This document shows, one piece after another, positions 9,789 to 19,806 of a stretch of DNA of 63,772 bases. Numbering within the stretch: position 1 is the first letter of the stretch; every line of letters starts with the position of its first letter. The position numbers were made by a program, and so were the translations under genes. Location: contig MPUH01000343.1 of NCBI GenBank assembly GCA_001970955.1, positions 1 through 63,772 on the forward strand. The letters run 5' to 3'. The notes beneath the pieces were generated by a model, which was not told the DNA's origin, made no database searches, and saw nothing but the letters and a program-made list of their open reading frames with translations. The DNA is from Stentor coeruleus. Taxonomy: Eukaryota; Ciliophora; Heterotrichea; Heterotrichida; Stentoridae.

Positions 9789-10583
9789 TTATTTATGTTT
9801 AAGTTGTTTCCGACCTGCAGAGGATTTTTTGGTTTTTTCATGCCTTTCAACACGTCCATCAGGGTGTCTTATTTGAGTTACAGTTTTTGTTACTGTCTTC
9901 CCATTACGAGTTTCTGTGACGGTTTGCACGAAATTTGAAGTCCCTGAACCTAAGCCCATTACTGATGACTTTTGATACGATTTAAAGTTCCCCATCATAT
10001 TCCCAAAGTCATCATCGTCATTGAAAAAAGGGTCTCTGTCGAATCCTCCAAAGAAATCCCCAAGTGGGTCATGTCTTCTTTTCTGTATTTGATTGCCTTT
10101 CTTACTAGCTTTAGTTTCTTTTTGTTTATCTCTATTACGTTTACCAAATCCAAAGCCTGAAAAAATATCCTCATCATCTATGAAGTTAGCAAAAGGGTCA
10201 CTACCACCAAAGAATTCTCTAAATATTTTCTCAGCATCTGAGAAGTCAAAATGATGAAAGAAAAAACTTGGGAAGCCAAAATTAGGATTTTCAAAACCAC
10301 CAAAGCCTGTAAAATTACTACCCATGTTACTTCTTGGATTAGGTGCAGGTTGACCTTCTAGTCCTTCAAAGCCATAATTATCATAGATTGTCCTTTTATT
10401 TTTATCTGAAAGAACAGCATAGGCTTCACCAATTTCTTTGAATTTTTCTTCAGCTTCTTGACGATTGTTTGGATTTTTGTCAGGATGCCATTTTAATGCT
10501 AGTTTTCTATATGCTTTTTTGATCTGATCTTCAGTCGCTTTTTTGTCTACTTGAAGCACTTCATAATAGTCTTTGCGGCTCAT
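9789..10583 (-). CDS. DnaJ (Hsp40) class B co-chaperone, DNAJB6-like
   Basis: A 264-residue frame with ATG at 10583. The J domain occupies residues 1-70 ([20 protein letters not shown], then [14 protein letters not shown] with HPD at 33-35, then [19 protein letters not shown]). The HPD motif is the contact that stimulates Hsp70 ATPase. A Gly/Phe-rich region follows (about 75-150; [20 protein letters not shown]), as in DNAJB proteins, with no zinc-finger region. The C-terminus carries [21 protein letters not shown], a Ser/Thr-containing strand resembling the client-binding segment of DNAJB6-type proteins, and ends in a basic tail. A cytosolic or nuclear Hsp70 partner is likely. It converges tightly with the PP2C gene. 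Confidence 0.9.
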   Translation of the reverse strand: MSRKDYYEVLQVDKKATEDQIKKAYRKLALKWHPDKNPNNRQEAEEKFKEIGEAYAVLSDKNKRTIYDNYGFEGLEGQPAPNPRSNMGSNFTGFGGFENPNFGFPSFFFHHFDFSDAEKIFREFFGGSDPFANFIDDEDIFSGFGFGKRNRDKQKETKASKKGNQIQKRRHDPLGDFFGGFDRDPFFNDDDDFGNMMGNFKSYQKSSVMGLGSGTSNFVQTVTETRNGKTVTKTVTQIRHPDGRVERHEKTKKSSAGRKQLKHK

Positions 10584-10894
10584 TTTATAGAATAGTCTAG
10601 AAATAAATATGAAGAAAATTTTGAAGGGCCTTATAATATATTGAAAATGGTATTTTTTATATGTTTTTATGAGTTATAAATAAAATTACTAAATCATATA
10701 CTTTATTATGCATAGATAACTGAAATAATACTTGACATCTATATATAATATCGAAGGATAATTATAAATAGTTATACAATAAGATTTAGCCTAAAAGTAT
10801 CAATTTATATATATTCAATATTACAATAGAAAACATTAATGTTGCTTTTATCTATGAATCCTGATTTCTTTATCCATTTATCATAACAAAAAAA
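10584..10894. other. intergenic spacer
   Basis: AT-rich spacer between two minus-strand genes, holding the 5' flank of the DnaJ gene and the 3' flank of the next gene. Nothing else is recognised. Confidence 0.5.
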
Positions 10895-11473
10895 TTATAA
10901 GCAATTCATATATGTCGGGGTAAACAATCTCTTTGGATACCCATGTACAGGGCAATATTTAGTAGTAAACCCTTTGGCGAGTAGTTTAGAACAAACTTCA
11001 CAATGCTTGTTCCTAATTGATCCTCCAGCCATATCTCTAGATTCTAACGACTTTTCATTTTCGCTTCTCCTACTTCTCAGTCTCTGCCTTTTTAACTGAA
11101 CTTTTAATTCTCTATTCTCAGATTTAAGCATACTTAATTCCTGAAGCAAAGTTTGTGGTTCACCTAGATGCTTATCAGGTTTACCTTTAACAGAACTAGG
11201 AGTTTTGCTTTGAGAAATTTTTATATCTTTGATTGTTTCGAAGTCAGAAGTTATGAACTTACTCCAACTGTCTTTTGATGGATTTTTCTCTAGTGTTGAG
11301 TCTAAGTTTTTTTCATGCTTTCTGCTTTTTCTTGATGAACTACGATTTTTTATGTGTTTTTTTGGACTTGCTGAGGAGATAGTTTTGAGTTCGCTGAGCT
11401 CTTTTTCTAAGAGTAAAATTTTGTTTTTTAATTTTTCATTTTCACCTTGAAGGGAGTTGAGTGTTACTGCCAT
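10895..11473 (-). CDS. hypothetical coiled-coil protein with C-terminal Cys/His cluster
   Basis: A 192-residue frame with ATG at 11473. Residues 5-32 (LNSLQGENEKLKNKILLLEK) and about 105-130 (LLQELSMLKSENRELKVQLK) are heptad-patterned coiled coils. Between them is a Ser/Lys-rich basic linker (SRKSRKHEKN). Near the C-terminus CEVCSKLLAKGFTTKYCPVHG has a C-x2-C ... C-x2-H spacing suited to one zinc ion. I do not recognise the family. A small basal-body or cortical scaffold would be typical of such ciliate proteins, but that is only inference from composition. Confidence 0.6.
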   Translation of the reverse strand: MAVTLNSLQGENEKLKNKILLLEKELSELKTISSASPKKHIKNRSSSRKSRKHEKNLDSTLEKNPSKDSWSKFITSDFETIKDIKISQSKTPSSVKGKPDKHLGEPQTLLQELSMLKSENRELKVQLKRQRLRSRRSENEKSLESRDMAGGSIRNKHCEVCSKLLAKGFTTKYCPVHGYPKRLFTPTYMNCL

Positions 11474-12344
11474 ATTAGGATTATATGTTAGATATTGGGA
11501 GTTAGAAGTATAGTTAGGATATTTGAGGATGGATAGATTCGATTGAAAAAAAATTATGAAGGATTTGATAAATGGTATTTAAGAGGAATGCATTTATATT
11601 AGGAATTATTAGTAGGTGTGAAAATTTGATATGGTTTGGTAATGAAGGGATAATGATTTTTAAGGTTGCTTTAATGAGAGATTTGGGTTTTTTAGATTAG
11701 TATTTTGGGTTGAGGGTTGAAGTTTGGCACTGATTGCTTAGAAATATTTATGGGAATATTATTTATAGGGTAATGGATAATGATTTTCTAAATTTAAAGT
11801 AAAAAAGGTAGAGAGTTTGTAGGTTTTAGTAGATTTTAGAGGAGATTATGCGATTAATGGATTTTTAGGAAATAAATTGTGTAATGACAGGGCGGAAAGA
11901 TTATTTAGTTTTGTGTGATTTTTATGGAATGTATTTAATCATTTAAGTAGAAATTTATAGAAGGATATTATTGATAGAAATGGTTTAATTCCAATATAAT
12001 ATAATTAAATAGTAAATACCTGGGTAATAAAAAGATAAAATGTAGGTGAATATATGCATCCAAATTAGTATATTGAAAATTATATAAAATTAAAATCCAC
12101 CTATCATACACAAAGCATAAAAGCTATAAAATACTATCCACAAACCAATTAAAAATCTCCAAACTCTTTTCCCACCTAAAGTAATATTAATTAAAATTAA
12201 ATTAAAAATCAACCCTAGAACCTCACTCAATCCAATAACCAAATTCCCACCAAACCCACTCGCACCCAAAATTCTCATCCTTCCTATTTACATTACCATT
12301 TAACTCATTCAAACATATTTTCTTAAATAATTCAATCCTTGAAT
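11474..12344. other. intergenic spacer with a base-skew switch
   Basis: The left half (to about 12000) is G/T-rich on the plus strand, the right half (12090-12344) C/A-rich. Read on the minus strand this is a C/A-rich 5' flank for the gene on the left and a G/T-rich 3' flank for the MFS gene on the right. A 62-codon minus-strand frame at 12090-12278 is attributed to this skew. Confidence 0.5.
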
Positions 12345-13820
12345 CTAACTTATAGTAATCGGTTTAACTCTTCTAGCAATTTCCTGTATATTCCCTTCCG
12401 AGTCTTCATCAGTATCTCCCACATTTTCAAGTCTAACTCTATTATCAGGTTCTTTTCCAAATATCACAGAATAAGCTAGTCCAATAAAACTTACACTTAA
12501 AAAGCTTATAGAAAGTGTGAACCTAAATCCCCATGTAAGTGAGTCAGTTTCTTCATCAAAAAGGTCCATAATTGATGCTGACATTAAAGGTGATAAAAAA
12601 AAGCCCCCGAAATTGAACATTAGCTGAGATACTGAAGAACTTGAACTTTGATATTCTTTTGGTACTGAATTGACAATAATACCTGTTGCGGCTGGGACAA
12701 TACATCCACCAAAAAATAGTAGTAGCCATAGGAGAATGATTAGACCTAAGACTGATTGAACAAAACATGCTGGGATTGCTGAACAAAATGCTAGAATACC
12801 AAATAAAAGACATATTTTTACTGCTGTGAGAAGATTGTTACCTTTGTATCCGCCGTAGTAGTCAGATATCCAACCTCCTGTAAGCACTCCGATTATTGGA
12901 GCGGTTGTGGATATTATTACGAAACCCACAACAACGAAGAATTTTTCAGCATTTAGAACTTTGGTCATATACTGGGTAATCCAATATTGTATCCCACTAA
13001 CAACAAAAAACATACAGCACAAAGCTAAAGTCAAAAACAAAAAAATCAAATTCCTAAACAACATCTTCATCTGTCTCCAAAAATCCCCAATATGCGTTAA
13101 ACTAATCGCATCAATCCTAACTTCACTTTCATTATTAACCCCTTCCCCACTACTAACAATATCTTTCTTATGAATAATATTCACATACTTCTTATCAGTA
13201 AATTTCAAACCTAATATCAAAGGTATTTCCAACACAGCCTGCAACTGAATAGCAAATCTCCAATCTAAATATTGAATATCCAAACTATTTAAAAGACTTG
13301 CAATTCCATATCCTAATACAACACCTAAAGGTACAGCGCATTGAAGTATACCCATCCATCGTGTACAGCTTTTATTTGGGGCGAATTCATTTGTCCATAC
13401 TGGGGCATAAATAACACAAAAAGCTTGTGTAAAACCCATGCCAAAACGAGTTATGTACATTAGGGAGATTGTATATGAAAAAGAGAATAAAAGGCAAAAA
13501 ATGCTGTTAAGGACCAGCATTAATAGGAGGACTTTTGATGCTGAAAAATGCTGGAAGACTGAGGAGACTATAAGTGAAGATGTACAGATACCTACATAAA
13601 CTAAACTGCCAATTGCGGCTTGTTGTTGATGGTTAAGATGATCTGATACATCTAATTGATCAAGTGATGCTGGGATAACCCCTGTATCGTAGTTAAGTAA
13701 TGCATTAGCGCAGACCATTATAGCGAAAACACGAGTTCTGATACGAGATTCGTAGGAAGAGCTTGGGAAATAATGTTTTTTATTTAAGAAGTCGCTTTTC
13801 ACCCCGTCTTCGATTTCCAT
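12345..13820 (-). CDS. major facilitator superfamily transporter (spinster-like)
   Basis: A 491-residue frame. ATG 13820 is chosen because the frame extends to 13847 only through a GTG. About twelve hydrophobic segments are visible. The first carries NALLNYDTGVIPASLDQL, reminiscent of the first helix of spinster-type MFS proteins. RFGMGFTQAFCVIYAPVWTN resembles the family's R-x-G-x-G helix 4 signature, and GGWISDYYGGYKGNN matches the loop between helices 8 and 9. A hydrophilic central loop lies near residues 205-240. It most likely carries a small organic solute or lipid across an internal or plasma membrane by proton coupling; the substrate cannot be inferred. Homology to other MFS subfamilies is equally possible. 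Confidence 0.8.
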   Translation of the reverse strand: MEIEDGVKSDFLNKKHYFPSSSYESRIRTRVFAIMVCANALLNYDTGVIPASLDQLDVSDHLNHQQQAAIGSLVYVGICTSSLIVSSVFQHFSASKVLLLMLVLNSIFCLLFSFSYTISLMYITRFGMGFTQAFCVIYAPVWTNEFAPNKSCTRWMGILQCAVPLGVVLGYGIASLLNSLDIQYLDWRFAIQLQAVLEIPLILGLKFTDKKYVNIIHKKDIVSSGEGVNNESEVRIDAISLTHIGDFWRQMKMLFRNLIFLFLTLALCCMFFVVSGIQYWITQYMTKVLNAEKFFVVVGFVIISTTAPIIGVLTGGWISDYYGGYKGNNLLTAVKICLLFGILAFCSAIPACFVQSVLGLIILLWLLLFFGGCIVPAATGIIVNSVPKEYQSSSSSVSQLMFNFGGFFLSPLMSASIMDLFDEETDSLTWGFRFTLSISFLSVSFIGLAYSVIFGKEPDNRVRLENVGDTDEDSEGNIQEIARRVKPITIS

Positions 13821-13890
13821 TTTATATGCTTTGCCTTTGATATTCACATAAAACTATACCAAAATTATTAATGCGCTACTCTATTAATTT

Positions 13891-14751
13891 TTACATCGGG
13901 ATATCTCTATGATCATTAACCAAAGAACGCAGCCTTCTAGTGATTTTACTGCTAGTAACGCTTCGAGATGAGTCTGAGTTTTTCCTAACTCCTGAAATTT
14001 CTATTCCCGAACTTGGTGGTCGTTGAGGTTTAACACAAACTCTTACTTTAGGTTTACAGATTTCAGGTGTTGGATTAGGTATTTCTAAGTCTATCTCTTT
14101 ATAAACTTGAACTTTAGACTTACTCTCTTCATTATTTTCTAAATTAGGTTTCTTTGAAAAATTAAACATAGCTGGATGAATTTCATTTACCACAGCTTCC
14201 TATATGATTTTTACCTCTAGTTTTTTTGTCAAATCATTTACTTCTTTTGCTGTTGGTATAGTCGCTTGATGTAATAAATCTTTTTGTATAGCATCAGCAC
14301 GTGCTTTAAGAAACTCATACTCTTTATCTAATGCTTCAGTAAGTTCTTGTTTATGTTTTTCTATAAAGGCTAAGTCTATGTCGTTTGGGATTAAAGTTGC
14401 AGGAGTTGATGAGGACTCAGCTGTATGTGGCCTTGTAGATCCGCCATCTGAAAGAAAGTCGTAAACATGCTTGTCTCGTGGGGTTTTTAATGGTATAAGA
14501 TCAGTAGGTTGGATTCCTAGTTCCTGAGCTTTAGTTGAAAGTTTTGATAAATAAAAATCAACTTTATGCTTGTGGGTAGATAAATCTTTAAACCTTGATG
14601 GGATTTCATCAAACAACTCTAGAAGATTCTTGATTTCTGAGCATAAATCTTCATTACGTTCGATACGATCTGGGGTTAAAAAATATAAGGCTTCATCGAT
14701 TTCACAAGGATGAAGTCTTGATTTAAGCTGATCCCATAAACTATTAAACAT
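13891..14751 (-). CDS. hypothetical coiled-coil protein, one 15-nt intron
   Basis: Two exons, 14751-14215 and 14199-13891, are joined by removing the minus-strand intron GTAAAAATCATATAG (14200-14214), which contains an in-frame TAG. The product has 281 residues. The N-terminal half is helical and acidic (MFNSLWDQLKSRLHPCEIDE; LTEALDKEYEFLKARADAIQ) and leads to KEVNDLTKKLE. Exon 2 supplies a polar, Pro/Ser-rich tail with KVQVYKEIDLEI and KVRVCVKPQRPPSSG. No domain is recognised. The ATG at 14751 lies about 40 bp from the start of the divergent kinesin pseudogene, so the two share a short intergenic region. Confidence 0.75.
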
Positions 14752-14788
14752 TATAGGAAAAGGTTTTTATAGCTAATATAATAGAAAA

Positions 14789-15181
14789 ATGGGTGATGGC
14801 TCAGTTAAAGTACCTTTTTAGAGTTAGACCTTTTAATAATAGGGAAAAGCAAGAAGGGCTGTGTTTTGTATTGAAATGAAAGGAAAAATGATTAAGGTTT
14901 ATAGTCCAGAACTTATAAAANTTGTATTGAAATGAAAGGAAAAATGATTAAGGTTTATAGTCCAGAACTTATAAAAGAGTTTTTTTTATTATAGTTTTTG
15001 GTCACATGATGGGTTTATTGAAGATACTGAGTCGGAGATTATTGTCCCTTATAACCCGTCGTCGATTTATTTATCAGAGAAAAAAAATTAATGGCCTTGA
15101 TGTTGGAGTTCTAAATAATGCTTTTGAAGGTTATCATTACTGTTTATTTACATATGGACAAACAGGCTCTGGAAAGTCTTA
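14789..15181 (+). pseudogene. kinesin (kinesin-3-like) motor pseudogene, 5' part only
   Basis: Kinesin motor motifs occur in order in different frames. From the ATG at 14789: GSVKVP; then RVRPFNNREKQEG; then FCIEMKG and VYSPELIKE; then FWSHDGFIED; then VGVLNNAFEGYHYC and FTYGQTGSGKS, directly followed by TAA at 15179. Frame changes occur at a T run (about 14815), near 14855, at an eight-T run (about 14980) and at an eight-A run (about 15080). Nothing of the motor after the P-loop is present. SHDGF and YGQTGSGKS are typical of kinesin-3 heads. A single-N assembly junction lies inside (14921). It cannot make a motor. Confidence 0.75.
14866..14976. repeat. 55-nt block repeated across a single N (assembly junction)
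   Basis: Blocks 14866-14920 and 14922-14976 are identical and flank the N at 14921, inside the kinesin pseudogene. One copy should be removed before judging the pseudogene's frame. Confidence 0.85.
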
Positions 15182-15515
15182 ATTTATTTTATTTTTATAA
15201 TTTGTCCATAAGAAAAGAATTTCATGAAAGATAATCATAGCAACAAATCCAAAATGATCTTTTGAAATCAGGTCCCATCATAATACATCATTTATAGAAA
15301 ACTTGTTCATGACTAGTCAAAATTGATAAACTTCCAAACTTTTTTTAGTGCTGATACGCTATATCTATGAATTTTTATAGGCATAATTTAATGTCTTTCA
15401 ATAATCTTAGTATATATTTTATTGTTTTATTTATATAAACATATCATTAAACTAATACAAAATACCAAGCGTTACTTATTAAAAATTAAAAAAACACATA
15501 ATCATACAATTATAA
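15182..15515. other. intergenic spacer
   Basis: AT-rich DNA after the kinesin pseudogene. A degenerate GPIII-like codon string near 15271 could be a trace of the missing motor part but is too weak to call. Confidence 0.35.
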
Positions 15516-16469
15516 ATGCAGGAAGAACCACTAGATTATAATAAAGAGTAATCCTTACAAAGAACTGACGAAACAAGTGAAAGCAACGTGCAAGATATAA
15601 TGAAAAAATACGATTCTAACATAAAAGTATCTCGTGGGATGTTTGAACCAGACGATCCAGAGCTAAAACCTTGGAAAATGCCAAAAGCTACCCCCGCAGG
15701 CCCTTCTCCAGTAGTATACAGCCGCTTATTTGATGACTTCACCCGTCGTCAAGAAGCCAAAAAAAGGCTCATATCCATAATCGACCTCAAAGAAAAAGAA
15801 AAAAGACAAACTTCACTTCAAATTCCAAACGTTAGCACAAAAAAAACCCGAAGAAGCCAAAGTAAGCCAGATATCAAAAAAACCATCCAACGCCTACACA
15901 CTTTCTGGCAAAACAAATGGGAAAACATAAAAAAGAAAAAAAAAGAACTTCAAGAATCTAAAGAAAAAGAGATAAGCGAATTAAAAAAATATAAAAATTT
16001 AGCTAAAACTGATCCTCGGGCTTTTAAAAGACTAACATCGCCAAGAGAAATCAAAAAACCTATACTTCCACCAGAGGTTCCATCAAAAAAGTTTTCAATG
16101 AGAGAAGCTATTGAATCAGGAAAAAGGCTTATGAATTCTAAAAGCAAAAATTTATCTTCGCCTATGAAAATTGTCACTAGTAGGAGTTTTCAAGCAGAAG
16201 ATCTTATTAGTCAGATTAGTAAAGTTACTTCACCTTGCAGGACAACTAGGCATGCGATGGCTAGTAAGAATATTGATGAGATTTTTAATCAGTGTAAAAA
16301 TAAAGCTTTACATATGAATTATAGGGAAAAGAAGCTTCAGAATAATTTTTCTATTTCAGTGACTGAGAATATATTTCTTGGAGCAAATATGTCANTTTCT
16401 ATTTCAGTGACTGAGAATATATTTCTTGGAGCAAATATGTCAAACTCAAATGCAATAACTTTTAGGTAA
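15516..16469 (+). CDS. hypothetical basic protein, one 15-nt intron; contains an assembly duplication
   Basis: Exon 1 is 15516-15547 and starts at the ATG coding MQEEPLDYNK. The intron GTAATCCTTACAAAG is 15548-15562, and exon 2 runs to the TAA at 16469. Without the intron a TAA interrupts the frame. The protein is Lys/Arg/Ser-rich with a helical middle (KKKELQESKEKEISELKKYK) and segments such as SRGMFEPDDPELKPWKMP and SARRLTSP-like basic patches. The N at 16395 lies between two identical 47-nt blocks, so 16 codons (ISVTENIFLGANMS repeated) are probably artefactual; the corrected protein is about 300 residues and ends SNAITFR. No family is recognised; a cytoskeletal linker is possible. Confidence 0.7.
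16348..16442. repeat. 47-nt block repeated across a single N (assembly junction)
   Basis: Blocks 16348-16394 and 16396-16442 are identical and flank the N at 16395. The insertion of 48 nt keeps the frame, so the gene looks intact but contains a duplicated peptide. Confidence 0.85.
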
Positions 16470-16722
16470 TGCGTAAATTATTTAAGTAACAAGTGAATTG
16501 ATAATGTTTTGATGGCTTTAATTGAGTTTATTTTATTAGATTTTTATATGAAAATATATTAATAATTTTGTTTTCCGATTTTTACAATTTTTAAATAATC
16601 CTACAATCCAACTTATCCACCCAAACACCTCCTTTTCATTATTCCACACAATTCCTAAACATAAAACCATATAAAACATAAAATAAAATTACAGCTAAAA
16701 TTACTAATGGCGGGTTATAATT

Positions 16723-17313
16723 ATGCTTAAAAAGATTTTTGAAGAAATAGAATACGAAAAACCATCAAAATCTCTTATCTTCACTCCAAACTCCGAAGTT
16801 GAAACTTATACAAATTCTACAATATTAAAACTAAATCAAACCATTCTTGAAAAAGATTATGAAATTATCCAGCTTCGAGATACTCTAGAAAAAGAGAGAA
16901 AACAAAACCAGGAAAAAATTAAAATCATGCAGGACACAATAAGTAAATTTAGACAAAATTCTAAAGAATGTAGGAATTTCTTATTAGAAAACACTGATAG
17001 AATTGCGAAAAAACAATTAGAGATTGTTATGCTAGAAAATGAATTTAAAGGAATTAAAAATATAAAAGATACTTGCAATTCACCTATAAATATTGAAAAT
17101 TATATGAATGAAGATACTTATGAAACAAAAGATGCTCAGTTGAGTCCTATAAAAATAGAAATGTCTAGTGCTTGTACTTCACCTTTTGTTTTTACTGTAA
17201 AGACAAATCAGGTTTTAAATAATAATTGTCAAAGAAAACCTTTTCATCCTGGGAAAGTTTTGGATAGATCCCCGATATCTCATAGAACAAGGAAAGCGGG
17301 GAAGAAAAAATAG
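16723..17313 (+). CDS. hypothetical coiled-coil protein
   Basis: A 196-residue frame from ATG 16723. Residues about 35-115 form a continuous coiled coil (EKDYEIIQLRDTLEKERKQN and on through LENTDRIAKKQLEIVMLENE). The tail is polar and ends with SHRTRKAGKKK, a strongly basic terminus. An upstream ATG at 16706 closes after seven codons and was not used. No family was recognised. Codon composition is like that of neighbouring genes, which supports it as real. Confidence 0.6.
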   Translation: MLKKIFEEIEYEKPSKSLIFTPNSEVETYTNSTILKLNQTILEKDYEIIQLRDTLEKERKQNQEKIKIMQDTISKFRQNSKECRNFLLENTDRIAKKQLEIVMLENEFKGIKNIKDTCNSPINIENYMNEDTYETKDAQLSPIKIEMSSACTSPFVFTVKTNQVLNNNCQRKPFHPGKVLDRSPISHRTRKAGKKK

Positions 17314-17598
17314 CATTAAATAGATAAATTAGTTTATGATAATATAAATAACAAATATACAGTTAAGAATATTTTATAAGATAAATGCTTTAAATCATAA
17401 TAAATTTCATGTATTATGTGAAATTTTGATGTAATAATTTATTTTTATGCTTCGAAATTAATTATATAGAAAAGTTTACTAATTTGATTTTTCCTCTTGG
17501 GATGATTTTATATGGAAAGCTTTTAATATATTTAAACATCTATAAATATACATTTTCATATATATCTGAATAATAATTTAATTCTATAAAACGTGGTG
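17314..17598. other. intergenic spacer
   Basis: AT-rich spacer, no gene seen. Confidence 0.45.
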
Positions 17599-17983
17599 TT
17601 ATTGACCTGGAGGAGGAATCAGTCCAATTAATGTCATTTTGTTTGTATGGTCTAAAATCTGATCCTCTGAAGCTTTTGGGGTTAATTTTTTATATACTTC
17701 AAGTCTTGGAATTGCATATTGAATTAAGCATTTTAAGATATTAAAAAAGTAATAATTTTGCCCATTTATTAAACCATTCTTTTGTTTTCCAGCTCTCTAT
17801 AGACTCTTTGGTTTCTTCCCATCTCTCAGGAAGTTGGAAGATTCTGAAAAGGGTTTTTTTTTTACGGATCAGATTAAGTACGAGTATTAAAAAAGCTTGC
17901 TATTGATATTCAATAATATTGCTAATAAAATAACTCCTACAGAAACTTTTTCAAGTAGTCTTATTAATAATTGCGATTAAACT
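17599..17983 (-). pseudogene. HID1 C-terminal pseudogene
   Basis: Read on the minus strand, the segments match the C-terminal end of HID1 (a Golgi and dense-core-vesicle trafficking protein; HID1 family knowledge). They are SLIAIINKTT, NIIEYQ, LVLNLIRKK, then LFRIFQLPERWEETKESIES, WKTKEWFNKWAKLLLF, NILKCLIQYAIPRLEVYKKL and the end KMTLIGLIPPPGQ before a TAA (17599-17601). HID1 proteins have the same order: NIIQYQ, then a helix with W, then TLVGLLPVP. Decay is visible as in-frame TGA and TAG in the upstream part, a frame change at the A/C run near 17855 and another at a T run near 17725. No start or N-terminal part is present. Confidence 0.6.
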
Positions 17984-18403
17984 GGGCACAATGACTTTAT
18001 ATAAGGAGAAACATTGTATATTGTCATAAAATATAATGGTGTAAATGTGTATAATAAGTATTATTCATTAATATTATTCTGCTTAAACAATAATAATAAA
18101 ATCCTAAGTTGAAAAGTATATCCAGTATTTGTATTTATCAGATGGAATATCTTCATTGACTAGAATTTAGATTTGATTTCTGAAGATAGTCCGACTATCA
18201 TTGTTACCCATTTTTTCTAGTTTATTTGATTGAGAAGATTTTTATATTTAAATACGGGTTTTAAATATGAAATAATTGATTTTTTTAGGGTTGTTTGTAT
18301 GAGGAATATGATGAGGATTTATAGGAAGATGAATATTGGGTTATGAAAATTGATAGGATTAATTTTAATTGTACAATAGGAGTTATTTATCAGATAAGAA
18401 TAT
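17984..18403. other. intergenic spacer
   Basis: AT-rich, partly G/T-rich on the plus strand near 18230-18350. No further HID1 sequence or other gene is seen. Confidence 0.45.
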
Positions 18404-19531
18404 TTAATAATTTACTTTAGCATCTAAAAATTCATTTGAACTAAGGAATTCAAGGACAGGCCCTTCACTTAAATAGTTATAACAGTGATTCTCTATTTCT
18501 TCGAAAAGATTTTCTAAGTTAGCTTCATTGTGCTTATTTGATTTAAAATCTTTGTAAAATGCTTTCTTCACATTTTGGGGTATAGATTGACAATTAAGAA
18601 TACATTCTTTTACAACTTTTATCATAGTTTTGCTTTTACTAGATAAATAAATTTTTATTTTTAATAATACATCAAGAAGTTCCTTTGATTTATGGTCATT
18701 AAGATTATCTAGGTACATTTTGAAAGCTTTGAAAAATTCTTGAGTGCTTAGAATAAATTGAAGATCAATATCTGGTGGTAATGGAGGTTTGATCATTGAA
18801 TTATGTTCATATGTTGATACTATAGTCAACATCATCATAATAAAATTTCTTATCGGGATAAGGAAAAAAATTCTCTGATTAACTGGATTTTTCAATACTA
18901 GCAATGCTGCTCCCCAACAGATGAGTTGGAAGATAAACTCTATTTTCATCGTAATATGCACATTTTTAAACATGATTATCAATAGAAATACTAAATAAAC
19001 ACAACATTGTATCCCAATTGTTATACCAATATACATTGCATATGTGTCTGAGTTTGATATGATAGCTGGATTTTTTTCATATTTGCCTATGATTAGTGAA
19101 CAATAAGGTAAACTCCAAATTATTGAACCTCCACATGTTAGGATAAGATAGAATGTGTTTGATAATTGGCTTTTTTTCCAACCTAATGATTGCAATTTAA
19201 ACTCACCTCTTTGAAGTTTACTAAGTATATATACTCGATAAACTCTTAATAGATTAGTCATATAAAAACAATTACTCAAGTAAACTGATATCACTATAAG
19301 CCAAACTTCAGTTTTAACTGCACAACTCTTTCCATCAAGAATACATACACCTAAAAATAAACTCATAGAAATATCAAGTCCATTGAAAATATTTGAAAGC
19401 ACTAAAATCAGCTTTGATCTATCAAATACTCCTTTTGAGAACTTATGTTCATAAGCATAATATCCTCCATAAGTATGAAAGATTACCATGAAAAGTACAA
19501 TAAAAGCTACAGAAATATTTGGACTATCCAT
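18404..19531 (-). CDS. seven-transmembrane protein with C-terminal RGS-like domain
   Basis: A 375-residue frame with ATG 19531; longer frames begin only at TTG. Seven hydrophobic segments can be followed, from SVAFIVLFMVIFHTYGGYYA at the N-terminus through LILVLSNIFNGLDISMSLFL, EVWLIVISVYLSNCFYMTNL, TFYLILTCGGSIIWSLPYC, MYIGITIGIQCCVYLVFLLI, IEFIFQLICWGAALLVL and FLIPIRNFIMMMLTIVSTY. Residues about 250-370 are helical and start FILSTQEFFKAFKMYLDNLN, with AFYKDFKSNKH later, which fits the nine-helix RGS fold. GPCR-RGS fusions are known in protists and plants (AtRGS1), where they act as receptor-coupled G-protein regulators. RGS assignment is by pattern only. Confidence 0.6.
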   Translation of the reverse strand: MDSPNISVAFIVLFMVIFHTYGGYYAYEHKFSKGVFDRSKLILVLSNIFNGLDISMSLFLGVCILDGKSCAVKTEVWLIVISVYLSNCFYMTNLLRVYRVYILSKLQRGEFKLQSLGWKKSQLSNTFYLILTCGGSIIWSLPYCSLIIGKYEKNPAIISNSDTYAMYIGITIGIQCCVYLVFLLIIMFKNVHITMKIEFIFQLICWGAALLVLKNPVNQRIFFLIPIRNFIMMMLTIVSTYEHNSMIKPPLPPDIDLQFILSTQEFFKAFKMYLDNLNDHKSKELLDVLLKIKIYLSSKSKTMIKVVKECILNCQSIPQNVKKAFYKDFKSNKHNEANLENLFEEIENHCYNYLSEGPVLEFLSSNEFLDAKVNY

Positions 19532-19806
19532 ATATTTATTGCTATTAAATTTCCTATACCAAAAAAACAAGAACCATCATAAATATATAATTTAATTTCT
19601 TATCCCAAAGTATTTCTAAATCTGCCAACTATTTTTTACTTTAGAATAGAAAAATTTAGTCTTAAGAAGATTTTTAACACAAAAACTACAAAATATCTAA
19701 TAAAAACATACAAAAAGTTTTTATTTGAACATAAAAATACACTGAAAAATGCAAGTACGACACTTTCTAATACATTTTCACTTATATTTTATATTTATAA
19801 AAGTCA
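19532..19806. promoter_or_regulatory. divergent intergenic region
   Basis: About 275 bp separate the start of the minus-strand 7TM gene from the plus-strand gene at 19807, so both promoters must lie here. Apart from TATA-like A/T runs (TTTATATTTATAAAAG just before 19807) no element can be named. Confidence 0.4.

Noticed and set aside
12090..12278. 62-codon minus-strand hydrophobic frame
   Set aside because: It lies in the skewed 3' flank of the MFS gene, where C/A-rich DNA suppresses stops on the opposite strand; no motif is seen.
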